Source: Branchinecta lynchi
Taxonomy: Eukaryota; Arthropoda; Branchiopoda; Anostraca; Branchinectidae
NCBI GenBank assembly: GCA_023053575.1
Contig: JAKZAP010000003.1
Location: forward strand, 2,642,561 to 2,706,560
Direction: 5' to 3'
DNA length: 64,000 bases
Part shown: positions 50,501 to 52,700 of the stretch, in pieces
Layout: every line of letters starts with the position of its first letter
Numbering within the stretch: the first letter of the stretch is position 1
The notes under the pieces: model-generated
Told to the model about the DNA's origin: nothing
Databases searched by the model: none
The model's input: only the letters and a program-made list of their open reading frames with translations
Translations under genes and position numbers: made by a program

Positions 50501-50774
50501 GAGAGGTGTAAACGTTTGTTCTGTCTAACTTCTTCTTGTTATTGTATGAACGTTCGGATAAATTATTACCATACACATAATCAATATTTGTTATTTTTAG
50601 ATTTGTGGAAACTTGCCAAAAACCCGATCTGGAAAGATCATGAGACGAATCTTGCGAAAAATCGCTGCTGACCAAATCGAGGACATTGGAGACACGTCGA
50701 CACTGGCCAATCCTTCAGTTGTTGAAGCTATCGTGAGGAACAAACCAAAAACAACATCCAAAGCTGCAGCTTGA
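3125..50774 (+). CDS. ACSS1: Acetyl-CoA synthetase, ACSS1-like; 3' seven exons joined (5' end outside the window)
   Basis: This AMP-forming acetate--CoA ligase converts acetate, ATP and CoA to acetyl-CoA, AMP and pyrophosphate. Joined CDS: 3125-3277, 5036-5183, 15458-15688, 21000-21267, 26348-26444, 39318-39503, 50601-50774 (1257 nt, 418 residues plus stop). All six introns begin GT and end AG, and the reading frame stays open through every junction. The adenylation motifs appear in order: [45 protein letters not shown] and [11 protein letters not shown]. Wording such as [28 protein letters not shown] and ARTIYGDH is closer to the mitochondrial ACSS1 type than to cytosolic ACSS2. ACSS1 is about 690 residues, so roughly the C-terminal 60% is here; the targeting peptide and N-terminal exons are not visible. 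Introns of 1.8, 10.3, 5.3, 5.1, 12.9 and 11.1 kb are packed with transposons. The product looks functional. Confidence 0.95.
3428..3551 (+). repeat. Short minisatellite, about 22-bp unit
   Basis: Degenerate units around the word CAAAACGTCCCCATG follow one another about six times, just downstream of exon 1 inside intron 1. Confidence 0.7.
3919..4222 (+). repeat. Duplicated repeat segment, two degenerate copies
   Basis: A segment of about 90 bp with GGACCCGTAGG, ACTCTTCTTTCGTC, GGCTGAG and GAGAAGGAAGT occurs at 3919-4010 and again at about 4130-4222. A third diverged copy lies at 41215-41335. No protein is encoded. Confidence 0.6.
4338..4833. mobile_element. MITE family B, copy 2
   Basis: This is the reverse-complement homologue of 886-1378, with termini AACGTATCCGAAAGCT and GGACACGTT. 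It is flanked on both sides by CTGAG, a plausible 5-bp target duplication. It ends about 200 bp upstream of exon 2. Confidence 0.75.
5036..5183 (+). CDS. ACSS1: ACSS1-like exon 2 of the window
   Basis: The acceptor is a pyrimidine tract ending TTTTTCAG at 5035 and the donor is GTATGA at 5184. It encodes the conserved segment with [19 protein letters not shown] and then [11 protein letters not shown], and ends in phase 1. It reads straight from exon 1 (codon boundary at the junction) and splits a glycine codon with exon 3. Confidence 0.94.
5601..6045. repeat. Left long direct repeat flanking the LINE (about 445 bp)
   Basis: It is nearly identical to 11902-12350: one substitution was seen (near 5820) plus a small replaced block near 5965. 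It ends exactly where the LINE poly(A) tail (as poly-T) begins. Position and orientation are those of a target-site duplication, though far longer than usual. Confidence 0.85.
6088..6950 (-). other. LINE 3' UTR, pyrimidine/purine-biased and AT-rich
   Basis: This is non-coding sequence between the ORF2 stop and the poly(A) tail, with A/T runs and the conserved block ATCTCAGGGTGCCCTTCCG. The half nearest ORF2 (6363-6940) is strongly conserved in the truncated copy at 27895-28430. The half next to the tail is much more diverged. Confidence 0.8.
6951..10355 (-). CDS. LINE ORF2: APE endonuclease, reverse transcriptase, CCHC zinc knuckle
   Basis: This 1134-residue protein nicks target DNA and copies the element RNA at the nick. 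Residues 1-230 are an apurinic-type endonuclease ([12 protein letters not shown] start, [31 protein letters not shown]). Residues about 440-760 are the reverse transcriptase, with [20 protein letters not shown], the box-A motif [30 protein letters not shown] and the catalytic box FIDD near residue 690 (usually YADD). A C-terminal zinc motif CPLCG...H...C lies near residues 1008-1028. The start codon overlaps the ORF1 stop as ATGA. There are no stops or frameshifts, so it may still be active. Confidence 0.95.
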   Translation of the reverse strand: MRIGTLNVNGVKQEKRQKLLIEFVVEKKLDILCLQEVDTCKLRYAEEKGYDFVPGGINPDTGFLVKKCLKVDKASLRFEADGMISSLKVGSTVIVNVHLPSGTNNAKTRSDAIQDKLPCYLTSDNFFLLGDFNCVTEEQDASSRNNKQDKRKISPELKDLIKAWKLKDLWTEIQTVQGYTRVDKRGASRIDRVYSTENLQNSVNSICNIVVPFSDHTAVVVEVDSAAKSPRPKNPIWKMDPRYLKDKDFSHQVRSKIMALLSTRRESEDPIEFWEVFKQEIGAFIRGQEKEVERAEKAYKRHLYRVLACLKNKIDKGAQIWHEFEEVKLQIKKIEGEEFESFKLKSRLCEIFEPGQINVAAMVRARRHAEENSITKIKGRGGQIVSNQSQILEEVSAFYEELYRLPNGLPSRKEQVRQMMGEFEVHGTVTPEENETLRCDLTVEEVTRVIKNLKSGKSPGSDGLSYELYKHFWSEIGEVFVEVLNESLSRGWVNGEALISLIHKGGDRADLQNWRPIALTNCDFRIASKVMAKRIEKVLGRLLGEYQHGGLKGKKAQHILSIVRDLVLRRDELVARNQILWEIIAVISADMVKAYDSVVSLLLWWLMEDKFCFHEEVVKKFQNLYKNANIAVRVNGQKTRRIKMEKALRQGDPSAPYLFELYIDPLFKYVEQRITGLMTVDQKFLKSAAFIDDGTFFTDNNQDVPKILQGLQWYEENFYVKVHKTKSNVLALKSDAELDEFLERSWIPRAEVSKILGVRFCGEGDGKKYWEEKVSKIVGILSNIQNQNFLRTVWQKVTFVNTYCMPLLFYAAPIFELEEATAKEIERKIWRFVWHGKLEKLSMRMMYAGKASGGLGVLDFRLICQSLFTQNAAERLVRETAGANFLRHWLLPLINEENEEERKKVAMKIPKEYGRRGEALYELKKAGYLNERPQKEDMKRFVRSLLDKSEELTYAGKRREPTFDFDRCFSLLHELPIQNWEKEVMFLLIHGMLPYRNRISRFIRNESPQCPLCGSLVVDGLLHEFLECRWNQGVFEEILELCAEEGVKVETSEEKSKILRLCVGTELERKKEMSICFVVVKLCVHVWKRRKKEKRLHYQSLKTSLDKMVTLNSERLEWKRKMDREFLRKFFEKQ
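10352..11497 (-). CDS. LINE ORF1: RNA-binding protein with RRM-like region and CCHC knuckle
   Basis: This 381-residue protein is expected to coat element RNA. An RRM-like stretch spans about residues 95-170 ([19 protein letters not shown], then [12 protein letters not shown]). It is followed by a CX2CX4HX4C zinc knuckle at residues 177-190 ([14 protein letters not shown]). The tail of about 150 residues is rich in Lys, Pro, Ser and Thr and looks disordered. The first ATG is directly preceded by an A-run of 32 in the coding sense; a second in-frame ATG lies 12 codons later (MAEDEL). It overlaps ORF2 by four bases. Confidence 0.92.
11498..11901 (-). other. LINE 5' UTR with A32 tract next to the ORF1 start
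   Basis: In element orientation this runs from the junction with the flanking repeat to the ORF1 ATG. It ends in 32 consecutive A (T at 11498-11529). The outermost 5' part has a short duplicated GTTGTGGCAACACTG word. It presumably contains the internal promoter usual for LINEs, but no motif was recognised. Confidence 0.7.
11902..12350. repeat. Right long direct repeat flanking the LINE
   Basis: This is the partner of 5601-6045. It starts at the LINE 5' end and runs to GCGTTGGCCG at 12350, after which unique sequence follows. A short frame starting ATGAATGAATTGC... is present identically in both copies and is not considered a gene. Confidence 0.85.
12351..13314. other. Intron 2 stretch, no gene recognised
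   Basis: The sequence near 12352-12400 (TCAAGCTCCCGCTTCACCTG) is also echoed near 22118-22145, so part is repetitive. The remainder is AT-rich with nothing identifiable. Confidence 0.5.
13315..13680 (+). pseudogene. Decayed reverse transcriptase fragment (non-LTR type)
   Basis: One frame gives [11 protein letters not shown], a damaged YADD box, then a stop. A second frame continues with [21 protein letters not shown] and [12 protein letters not shown], the usual region following the catalytic box. At least one frameshift and the Asp-to-Gly change show it is dead. Neither end of the element is visible. Confidence 0.75.
13990..14850 (+). repeat. Dispersed repeat with about 136-bp internal monomers, copy 1
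   Basis: Starting at GGGATCCCAAGACATAGG, it contains three monomers, each centred on TTCGnCCGGAATC (14304, 14441, 14578, spacing 137 bp). It ends with CCCATCGAAACCTTTGGTC. Homologues lie at 24436-25361 and, reversed, 37603-38582. Fragments lie at 49433-49662, 61347-61905 and 62780-62905. There is no coding capacity. Confidence 0.75.
14851..15457. other. Intron 2 end, no gene recognised
   Basis: It contains an AT-rich stretch with TTATTATTATT and AATAAATAAATAAATA near 15220-15290, resembling a LINE-type tail. No exon is seen before the exon 3 acceptor. Confidence 0.5.
15458..15688 (+). CDS. ACSS1: ACSS1-like exon 3 of the window
   Basis: The acceptor TTTTGTAG ends at 15457 and the donor GTAAGT starts at 15689. 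It encodes the substrate-pocket region: [12 protein letters not shown], then [18 protein letters not shown], then VDTWWQT. It ends in phase 1, so the glutamate of WWQTETGG is split across the next intron. The preceding intron is 10.3 kb and carries the full-length antisense LINE. Confidence 0.95.
15955..17460 (+). repeat. Complex tandem duplication in intron 3 (period about 835 bp, inner repeats)
   Basis: The block beginning GGGACTAAATTGACTTTGCAG occurs at about 15961 and again at about 16797. A second block with CATCTCCCCGTGACAGACAT occurs at about 16620 and 17308. The word AGCCCCTCATCGC recurs at least three times. It is non-coding and of unknown origin. Confidence 0.7.
17465..18459. other. 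Intron 3 stretch, no gene recognised
   Basis: The small open frames here have no family resemblance. No RNA gene or repeat boundary is evident. Confidence 0.45.
18460..18530 (-). repeat. Terminal fragment of MITE family C
   Basis: GTTTTTGCAGATACCATGG and CAGTTATCGTGGTATCTGA match the right end of the element at 23289-23648 in reverse complement. Only one terminus is present. Confidence 0.65.
18595..18850. repeat. Diverged dispersed repeat with G-run
   Basis: GGTACTTCCAGATGTTCTAGG and GAAACTTGGCAGACATAATC, together with GGGACCCGACC, recur in diverged form at 61615-61690. A G16 run lies near 18750. It is probably an old repeat that also contributed to 47328-48035. Confidence 0.55.
18897..19350. 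repeat. Compound direct and inverted repeat around TAACACTTTATTTC
   Basis: A roughly 100-bp segment (TTGGTCATAACACTTTATTT, then GGTGTTATTC, then ACTTCTGACAGTG) occurs at 18907-19000 and again at 19254-19343. Between them, 19040-19085 and 19212-19260 are inverted copies (AGATCTCCAACAACACCTTC and its complement). This looks like a rearranged fold-back element. Confidence 0.65.
19905..20821. repeat. Giant fold-back palindrome upstream of exon 4
   Basis: The left arm (about 19905-20398) and right arm (about 20562-20821) are inverted homologues, sharing CTGGCGAGCTTTG, CATTCGATTCTTGCGATG, CGGCCGAGGTGGTTTAGTAT and the TATGGCGATAAGGTA block. The left arm also holds an internal direct duplication (GGTTGGTCTCGTGTCGGAAT at about 20140 and 20274). 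The loop is AT-rich (20400-20560). Related sequence continues to about 20885, about 110 bp before the exon 4 acceptor. Confidence 0.8.
21000..21267 (+). CDS. ACSS1: ACSS1-like exon 4 of the window
   Basis: The acceptor TTCTTCCAG ends at 20999 and the donor GTATTT starts at 21268. It encodes [12 protein letters not shown], then [16 protein letters not shown], then [10 protein letters not shown] and the first two bases of an arginine codon. The open frame runs upstream of 21000 without a stop, but that extension is repeat-derived sequence unlike the family. The exon sits between two giant fold-back repeats, with only about 20 bp between its donor and the downstream one. Confidence 0.94.
21290..22070. 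repeat. Fold-back element immediately downstream of exon 4
   Basis: Inverted arms of about 350 bp are built from GGAGTC/GACTCC and CTCGCCGTTCCC words (for example CGATTCCCCGAGGAGTCC in the right arm and its complement in the left). The centre lies near 21712. It begins about 20 bp after the exon 4 donor. No protein is encoded; open frames inside are by-products of the palindrome. Confidence 0.8.
22385..22740 (-). pseudogene. LINE 3'-end remnant (C-terminal cysteine region)
   Basis: The minus strand encodes a piece like [22 protein letters not shown], the pattern of the C-terminal H-C zinc region of many LINE ORF2 proteins. It is followed by a tail ending GGCTTTGAATACA plus ATT repeats. It is a 5'-truncated copy of a family different from the intact LINE. 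Confidence 0.6.
22911..23101. mobile_element. Short hAT-type MITE with G/C runs
   Basis: The 191-bp element runs from CAGGCCCGTATCC to GAATACGGCCTTG. It is flanked by CTTCTAAC (22903-22910) and CTTCCAAC (23102-23109), an 8-bp target duplication with one mismatch. G-runs near the left end and C-runs near the right end could pair. A lone similar terminus (CAGGACCGTATCC) lies near 34694. Confidence 0.75.
23289..23648. mobile_element. MITE family C, intact copy (TA target)
   Basis: It is flanked by TA on both sides, with termini GTTGCGTTTTTGC and GCAAAAACGCAAC. It is 360 bp and rich in GGTATCTG/CAGATACC and GTTATCGTGG words that form sub-terminal inverted repeats. A second copy at 38612-39305 abuts exon 6. 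TA targets and length suggest a Tc1/mariner-mobilised MITE. Confidence 0.8.
23650..24435. other. Intron 4 stretch, no gene recognised
   Basis: A fragment of the family seen at 45800-46033 (CCAAAGCCTCGTAGCTCATG, then TATCCGTTCTATCCATTG) lies near 24195-24240. Nothing else was identified. Confidence 0.45.
24436..25361 (+). repeat. Dispersed repeat with about 136-bp monomers, copy 2
   Basis: Four monomers are centred on TTCGCCCGGA-like words at about 24710, 24849, 24986 and 25112. It begins ATACCTATGACATCGCAAAAG and ends with TTTTGGGATCCCATCGAAACC followed by TTTGGTC. It has the same orientation as 13990-14850. Confidence 0.75.
25611..26076. mobile_element. MITE family D, copy 1 (TTTAAAGTTTAACTGAAAAG termini)
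   Basis: The termini are TTTAAAGTTTAACTGAAAAG at 25611 and its near complement (CTTTCAGTTAAACTTTAAA) ending at 26076. The family recurs, interrupted, at 28994-30346 and 55686-56400. It is non-coding. Confidence 0.75.
26348..26444 (+). CDS. ACSS1: ACSS1-like exon 5 of the window (hinge/A8 motif)
   Basis: The acceptor CTTTCCAG ends at 26347 and the donor GTATGT starts at 26445. It encodes [20 protein letters not shown] followed by [12 protein letters not shown]. The hinge aspartate that separates the large and small domains of the ANL enzyme family is in GRLDD. The exon begins by completing an arginine codon and ends in phase 0. Confidence 0.94.
26445..27546. other. Start of intron 5, no gene recognised
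   Basis: AT-rich sequence follows the exon 5 donor. No known exon, RNA gene or repeat boundary was identified before the poly-T of the truncated LINE. Confidence 0.45.
27547..28430 (-). mobile_element. 5'-truncated LINE copy (3' UTR only) related to the intact LINE
   Basis: It starts with a 24-nt poly-T (a poly(A) tail on the minus strand). From about 27895 to 28430 it closely matches 6363-6940 of the full-length element, including GCCCTTCCG and the A-rich blocks. The part nearest the tail (27571-27890) is much more diverged, suggesting a different subfamily. No ORF2 sequence remains; the plus-strand frame at 28078-28521 is this UTR read backwards. Confidence 0.8.
28994..30346. mobile_element. 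MITE family D, copy 2, interrupted by two insertions
   Basis: Homology to 25611-26076 resumes after each break: 28994-29055, about 29402-29780 and 30076-30346. The first insert (about 29056-29401) ends with TAAATAAAGATAACCTTGAAC and may be a retroposed tail. The second is the fold-back at 29781-30075. Confidence 0.65.
29781..30075. mobile_element. Fold-back MITE GAGCTTGGTCACACT, nested in MITE D
   Basis: The 15-bp perfect terminal inverted repeats are GAGCTTGGTCACACT and AGTGTGACCAAGCTC. TTT flanks both sides (29778-29780, 30076-30078). Comparison with the uninterrupted homologue near 25930 (AGAATTTTGCGTTGTGAGG) shows the pre-insertion site. Confidence 0.75.
30681..30825 (+). repeat. Left terminal inverted repeat of the XPG-CXC element
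   Basis: It begins TAGTAGGGGAAA and carries the two perfect 25-bp blocks at 30714-30738 and 30775-30799, with unmatched spacers between. Confidence 0.8.
31514..33178 (+). CDS. FEN1/XPG-like PIN-domain nuclease with C-terminal CXC cysteine domain, transposon-borne
   Basis: This is an intact intronless 554-residue protein. Residues about 163-380 carry every acidic cluster of the FEN1/XPG fold: LDVGSLLH (near 165), VVFDGYEGG with a following RRAR (near 205-225), [10 protein letters not shown] (near 272), [11 protein letters not shown] (near 297) and [18 protein letters not shown] (near 359, resembling the helix-hairpin-helix entry of FEN1). Residues about 505-540 form a cysteine-rich CXC/Tesmin-like domain (KCSC...[10 protein letters not shown]...CRTC...SCNN). 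The N-terminal 150 residues match no domain I can name. The expected activity is structure-specific DNA cleavage, with CXC aiding DNA binding; this is inferred. It sits centrally between the inverted repeats, so a role in transposition is likely. Confidence 0.85.
   Translation: MSSSRKERDFDDTQKLVGYFGESSPFRGDNQLRNIANGITSSQDVNVDEADVAGKLILSKMTGKTLKEQVFKKKDQVTLMNAKKAGSSGVAHIDPALLFQRFIIVAQRTDLREEYFKYELCTIPPSLFESDGLMRKANKPELAKAIFQACGIETQSPPRPASACNIVLDVGSLLHRVPWKVGSTFKVIFASYVHSVQARYPSAIVVFDGYEGGPAIKDATHLRRARMVGRQVFFTEEMTLGMKKEEFLSCKTNKGRFLKLLGNHLEAVGFRIFHSEGDADVLIVEKAVEAASLTDTIVVADDTDILVLLISRSDSRSGRLYFSPEAKFGGTSSAWDISEMKQKLGTDVSNLIPFCHAVLGCDTTSHLYGIGKGKAVQLLLSNKSFRDSAAIFGDKLASLDDIVAAGERALLILYGCPDVSNLDTARKLIFHRKVSTATTFVHPQELPPTQAAAKYHSLRVYCQVQIWLGNPVDPLRLGWKLQDNEVFAPIKTDLPAAPSQLLKIIKCSCRIDGRDSEKCTCKKNGLECTIACRTCKGSSCNNSKFQEEELSEEE
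33600..33748 (-). repeat. Right terminal inverted repeat of the XPG-CXC element
   Basis: In reverse complement it begins TAGTAGGAGAAA and matches the left repeat through GCGAAATT near 33625, where an A/T-rich stretch starts. Confidence 0.8.
33979..35186. other. Intron 5 stretch, little recognised
   Basis: A single hAT-like terminus (CAGGACCGTATCC) lies near 34694 followed by G-runs. A diverged copy of the roughly 130-bp unit of 46560-47080 lies near 35060-35180. No gene was seen. Confidence 0.45.
35187..35627. mobile_element. MITE family E (CAGGAGTGTTGCATG termini, TA target)
   Basis: TA flanks both ends, with 23-bp perfect terminal inverted repeats starting CAGGAGTGTTGCATGAAGC. It is 441 bp and non-coding. 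Internally, GGCAGCTTCATG recurs near 35532 and 35605. Confidence 0.8.
35786..35809. repeat. (TA)n microsatellite
   Basis: About eleven TA units lie in a row. Confidence 0.9.
35944..36123 (-). mobile_element. MITE family A, truncated copy 2
   Basis: This is the reverse complement of the MITE at 255-499. It ends AAAACGCAACTT at 36123 and lacks the other terminus. It directly precedes the hAT-type element. Confidence 0.7.
36142..37544. mobile_element. Non-autonomous hAT element, 1.4 kb, 8-bp target duplication
   Basis: The perfect 15-bp termini are CAGGGGCGTCGCAAG and CTTGCGACGCCCCTG. AACCTAAC duplicates exactly at 36134-36141 and 37545-37552, the hAT hallmark. Sub-terminal G and C runs follow. 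The interior from about 36205 to 36790 is built of degenerate ATTCGGTA/GTATAAT words repeated many times. No transposase remains. Confidence 0.88.
37603..38582 (-). repeat. Dispersed repeat with about 136-bp monomers, copy 3 (reverse)
   Basis: This is the reverse complement of the copies at 13990 and 24436. It is bounded by GACCAAAGGTTCGGGATCCC at the left and TTTTGGGATCCC at the right, and contains GGATTCCGGGCGAAC-type monomer centres. Confidence 0.75.
38612..39305. mobile_element. MITE family C, copy 2, interrupted; ends 12 bp before exon 6
   Basis: The termini ATTGCGGTTTTGC and AAAACGCAAC are flanked by TA on both sides. The interior matches 23289-23648 but is split by the element at 38880-39206. 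Its right end lies 12 bp upstream of the exon 6 start. Confidence 0.78.
38880..39206. mobile_element. Small inverted-repeat element nested in MITE C
   Basis: The imperfect termini AGGTAGCGTTCCAGTGA and TCGCTGGAATGGCACCT bound 327 bp rich in ATAATAA/GTTATTA and CGATCGTAAC-like words. It interrupts the MITE C sequence, so it inserted later. Confidence 0.65.
39318..39503 (+). CDS. ACSS1: ACSS1-like exon 6 of the window
   Basis: The acceptor ATTCTAG ends at 39317 and the donor GTAATT starts at 39504; both ends are phase 0. It encodes the start of the small C-terminal domain ([20 protein letters not shown], then [14 protein letters not shown]). A TA-flanked MITE ends only 12 bp before the exon, so the pyrimidine tract and branch-point region lie in or against transposon sequence. 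Confidence 0.94.
39504..40562. other. Start of intron 6, no gene recognised
   Basis: Holds a 28-bp direct duplication (GTTTCAGTTTATTTTATAAT unit at 39512 and 39540) and a small hairpin around GATACGATATCGTATC near 39640-39700. Nothing else was identified. Confidence 0.5.
40563..40857. mobile_element. MITE family F (AGTTGCGTTTTTGATCG termini)
   Basis: A 23-bp perfect terminal inverted repeat starts AGTTGCGTTTTTGATCGAAG. The element is 295 bp and its interior is rich in TTCGAAGTTT/GAACTTCG words. The first 13 bases equal those of family C but the interiors are unrelated. Confidence 0.8.
40880..41010. repeat. Dispersed repeat, also at 62215-62365
   Basis: GTTCGAAAAAGTTATAATAG, TAACAACCTCGA and GTCTGAAGTTAACCTTTAAT recur at 62215-62365. 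It is non-coding. Confidence 0.6.
41500..42540 (+). pseudogene. Decayed CR1-like LINE, 3' part of reverse transcriptase ORF
   Basis: Successive frames give [55 protein letters not shown] and [12 protein letters not shown]. Together these form the familiar C-terminal half of CR1/jockey-type ORF2 proteins. At least three frame changes and several stops break it. The 5' part and tail were not located. Confidence 0.8.
42545..43644. other. Intron 6 stretch, no gene recognised
   Basis: AT-rich. It contains near 43085-43220 a segment reading like a LINE tail (GTACCCGCCCAGTTGC, then GGGCAGGTACTGGCATC), which may be the 3' UTR of the preceding decayed LINE. Confidence 0.45.
43645..44021. mobile_element. 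hAT-like MITE (GGTTGGTCACC termini) with nested MITE
   Basis: GTCGGAGA duplicates at 43637-43644 and 44022-44029. The termini are CAAGGGCTGGTCACC and GGTGACCAACCCTGA. A run of degenerate GGGTTACTTT units occupies the left side. It is interrupted by 43752-43966. Confidence 0.75.
43752..43966. mobile_element. TA-target MITE (CAGTAGAGGTATGCT termini)
   Basis: It is 215 bp, flanked by TA on both sides. The termini CAGTAGAGGTATGCTCATG and CATAAGCATACCTCTACTG are inverted with one mismatch. The form is Tc1/mariner-type. It lies inside the hAT-like element, so it is younger. Confidence 0.82.
44022..45234. other. Intron 6 stretch, no gene recognised
   Basis: Contains a G-run at 44277-44288 and an AAT microsatellite near 44606. 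Open frames are short and unrecognised. Confidence 0.45.
45235..45390 (+). repeat. Dispersed repeat, also at 52560-52700
   Basis: The shared words are TACTAGCCAAAATGTTTGGG, ATTTACCG, GGCTGG, TTTTTACCGA and TTTTTCTGCAGA. It is non-coding and abuts the TTAA MITE fragment. Confidence 0.65.
45391..45655 (+). mobile_element. TTAA MITE family, fragment lacking both ends (copy 3)
   Basis: It matches the middle of 2591-2963 (CTCCATATATTTATAAACCC, CACGCTGATTTTCTCACTTG, GTCAACGGGTCTCG). It also shows the uninterrupted GCTACCTTCGATGTG site that is broken at 30680/33749. Confidence 0.78.
45800..46033. repeat. Fold-back repeat (arms about 90 bp)
   Basis: Left arm 45800-45890 and right arm about 45940-46033 are inverted copies (CAACGGATACGTCAG, CAGCGATATTTCGGCCCTTC). 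Single-arm fragments lie near 4880-4945, 24195-24240, 25380-25430 and 51560-51620. Confidence 0.75.
46560..47080 (+). repeat. Degenerate tandem repeat, about 130-bp unit
   Basis: About four units are centred on CCCTTGAGGCAAAAATGAT-like words (46586, 46727, 46859, 46974), each with GCACTTTAAGGG and CTAGAAATAAAT elements. The spacing drifts from 141 to 115 bp. Confidence 0.65.
47205..48060 (+). repeat. Diverged tandem duplication with C-runs
   Basis: 47328-47570 and 47750-48035 are related: CAGACATGTCCTCTGTTCAG versus GAGATATGTCATCTATTCAG, then TCATCCGTT, and CCAAGTTTCGTCGT versus CCAAGTTTCCTTGT. Long C runs lie at 47446, 47575 and 47720. It is non-coding. Confidence 0.6.
48128..48840 (+). pseudogene. 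Decayed LINE endonuclease fragment
   Basis: One frame encodes the later part of an APE-type LINE endonuclease: [14 protein letters not shown], then [18 protein letters not shown] and [10 protein letters not shown]. After a stop the downstream linker is still readable ([29 protein letters not shown]). The catalytic start and the whole RT are missing. Confidence 0.8.
49136..49293. mobile_element. MITE family G (CACTGTAAAA termini), copy 1
   Basis: It runs from CACTGTAAAA to TTTTACAGTG. The interior is nearly palindromic (GCAGTATTTGCTACTGGGAT and its complement) with GATAAGATTAT repeats. A diverged copy lies at 61028-61162. The CACTG ends fit hAT, but no clear 8-bp duplication was found. Confidence 0.7.
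49433..49662 (+). repeat. 3' end fragment of the 136-bp-monomer repeat
   Basis: ATTCTGAACTTGGTTTTCTC and AAAACCTTTGGTCTTGTTT match the downstream end of 13990-14850. Confidence 0.6.
49765..49945 (-). repeat. Dispersed repeat, reverse copy of 53533-53722
   Basis: The shared words include TTGCCGATGCAAAA (reverse of the form at 53690), CTCCGGCCTCTCCGG and AGCGGAAGAAAGGCAGAAG. Confidence 0.6.
50601..50774 (+). CDS. ACSS1: ACSS1-like terminal exon
   Basis: The acceptor TTATTTTTAG ends at 50600. The exon encodes [20 protein letters not shown], which holds the conserved catalytic and acetylation-regulated lysine of the family (established for acetyl-CoA synthetases). It continues to [14 protein letters not shown] and stops at TGA 50772-50774. 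The short basic/alanine tail after NKP is typical of the variable extreme C-terminus. Confidence 0.95.
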   Translation: MCGNLPKTRSGKIMRRILRKIAADQIEDIGDTSTLANPSVVEAIVRNKPKTTSKAAA

Positions 50775-50790
50775 ATAAACTTGAAATAAA
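50774..50790 (+). terminator. Two tandem AATAAA poly(A) signals of the ACSS1-like gene
   Basis: AATAAA occurs at 50774-50779, overlapping the last base of the stop codon, and again at 50785-50790. A T-rich stretch follows at about 50805-50815. Both are so close to the stop that the 3' UTR would be only about 30-40 nt if either is used. Confidence 0.6.
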
Positions 50791-50878
50791 GTGATGTTCC
50801 AAATTTTTTTTTTCAGAGAATAAAACTTTAACTTTCGCCATTCGTCAAGCACCACCTAGAGCTTTTAAACTAAATAAG

Positions 50879-51164
50879 GCGTGTTCCCACCTACTTACCA
50901 TAGTTACTACGCATGACGTCACGGATTCTGGCTTCTTGGCGTCAAGGACTTTTTTTTTCTATTTTTTGCCAAACATCGTGCCACGGGCTAATCAACCAAT
51001 CAGGTGGCAGAGATTGTAGTTCCCACGCGTACTACGCTTCCTAGCATGGTAAGCAAATGTTTACTATTTCGAGAAGGTTGGAACGGCCAGCGTAGAAACT
51101 CTTCACGAGGTTGGAACGAAAGCAGTAAACTAATAGTTACTATTGTTAGAGGGGTGGAAGACGC
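50879..51164. mobile_element. MITE family H (GCGTGTTCC termini), copy 1
   Basis: It starts just after the ACSS1-like poly(A) region. GTTACTACGCATGACGTCAC and other segments match 63625-63922 in reverse complement. The right end reads GGGTGGAAGACGC. It is non-coding. Confidence 0.7.
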
Positions 51165-52554
51165 TCATAGATCTTCTTGATCTTCTAAACTCATCCAGTT
51201 TTCTCATTCCTTATCAATGGTTTCCGTGGGATACATTTGTCGATATGACCTAACCAATGAGGTAAGCTTACTGGATGCCAGTCAGTGGTTTCGGGTTGGG
51301 GTAGAAAAAGAGGGACACATTAAGGACGGGTGGGGAGACTACAGTTCTAGCAAAGGAAAAAAGATCAATAATCCCGATGAAATTTTCCTGCTAGTTTCTT
51401 GGAACCTGACTAGTCCAGGTTCTTTTTAGGAACAAGCAGTCCAGTTAATTAAATTAGATTAAATTTTATTTCTAACCCGTCTAGGTACAGACGGAGTATG
51501 GTAAAAGAATTAATTACACCTTCAGCACTAGCTGTCTGGGATTCATTTAAAAAACAGCAACGCAAAACTCGGATATTCTTCAGCGATATGTAGGTCATTC
51601 TTGGCAAGGGGCCACTTCAGATCGAAGCTGCAAGAAATTAATTGTATAGATTATAAAATGTGCATTATACTTGACGTAATACCCAAATTTGGCATTGCCA
51701 TGATAGTGGTTTTTTTTTAAATAAATTCGTTACTTTAAACAAACCTGCAATATCAGCATTAAAAAAAGCATACCTTCAAATTGCTTGGTCGTGTTTTTTT
51801 CAGTCTAGAGCCTTTTCGCTGATCGCCATCAATATGATTCGCTGTCAGCTTTGGCTGAATTTTTTTTTTTCTTGATTTTTTTTTTTTTAGTTTTTCGGAT
51901 ACAAACTATTTGTACGCTGCGGCCACATCTTCAGTTTTATAATAGAAATGTGATTGATTAACTATCACCGGTTCGTTATATGTACAGGGGGCGTGATGTA
52001 GGGAAGGGAAGGGCAGGGGTCCACAATTAACCGGTTAACTTCCAAGGAGGCCCGCAGCCCCCATAAAAATTAAAAAACATTCCTGATGACTCTAAGGCTA
52101 AAAATCGCACAGATTTTGGGGCGAACGATTTCTCGACTTCAGAAATGAGTTTTACTTTTCTGTGTTGATTCGTTAAAGGAAGTGCAGTCGGCCTTGAGAA
52201 AATCTGGAGGATCTTTGATGACTCTGGGACTCTGGACTCTCTATTATTCGTTTAGGACACTGAGAAAGACGAGCTTTAGTACATGTCGTTACTTGTACTT
52301 GTGTCAGGACGCAAGCTGTGCAGCTCTCCCTGGCGACAGCAGCTGACGGACCAAGGTATGCCATGAATCTCGGTCTTCTGTGAATGGCATAGAGATTTGA
52401 AGCCAATAGGGATCCCATCTCCTGCTATGCCGGCGGGAGCATCCGATGGGCTCGAGGTACGAGGTAGCAGAACGGTAATTGGAGTGTGTGTAGATTCTAT
52501 GTCATGTTGAATGTTCCTCGTGATGACTCTTTTATGTCCAGTTGATTAGAACCG
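51165..52554. other. Intergenic stretch after the ACSS1-like gene, no gene recognised
   Basis: The 70-residue frame at 51217-51429 has no domain. A single-arm fragment of the 45800 fold-back lies near 51560-51620. T-runs lie near 51860-51890. Confidence 0.45.
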
Positions 52555-52559
52555 GTGGG

Positions 52560-52700
52560 CAGAGGCAATACTAGCCAAAATGTTTGGGGCGGGGGGCAAG
52601 GTATTTACCGGCTGGCTCGTTTTTACCGAGTGTTTTTGCAGATAAAAAGGACTATTATTGAGAGGAAACGACTGTGTTGACGAAAAATCGGCTGATCTTA
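52560..52700 (+). repeat. Dispersed repeat, second copy of 45235-45390
   Basis: TACTAGCCAAAATGTTTGGG, GGTATTTACCGGCTGG and AAAAATCGGCTGAT-like words are shared. Downstream it degenerates into repeated AAAATCGACT words to about 52790. Confidence 0.6.

Noticed and set aside
51217..51429. 70-residue frame after the ACSS1-like gene
   Set aside because: Starts with a plausible ATG but no domain, neighbouring exon or homologous copy could be seen.
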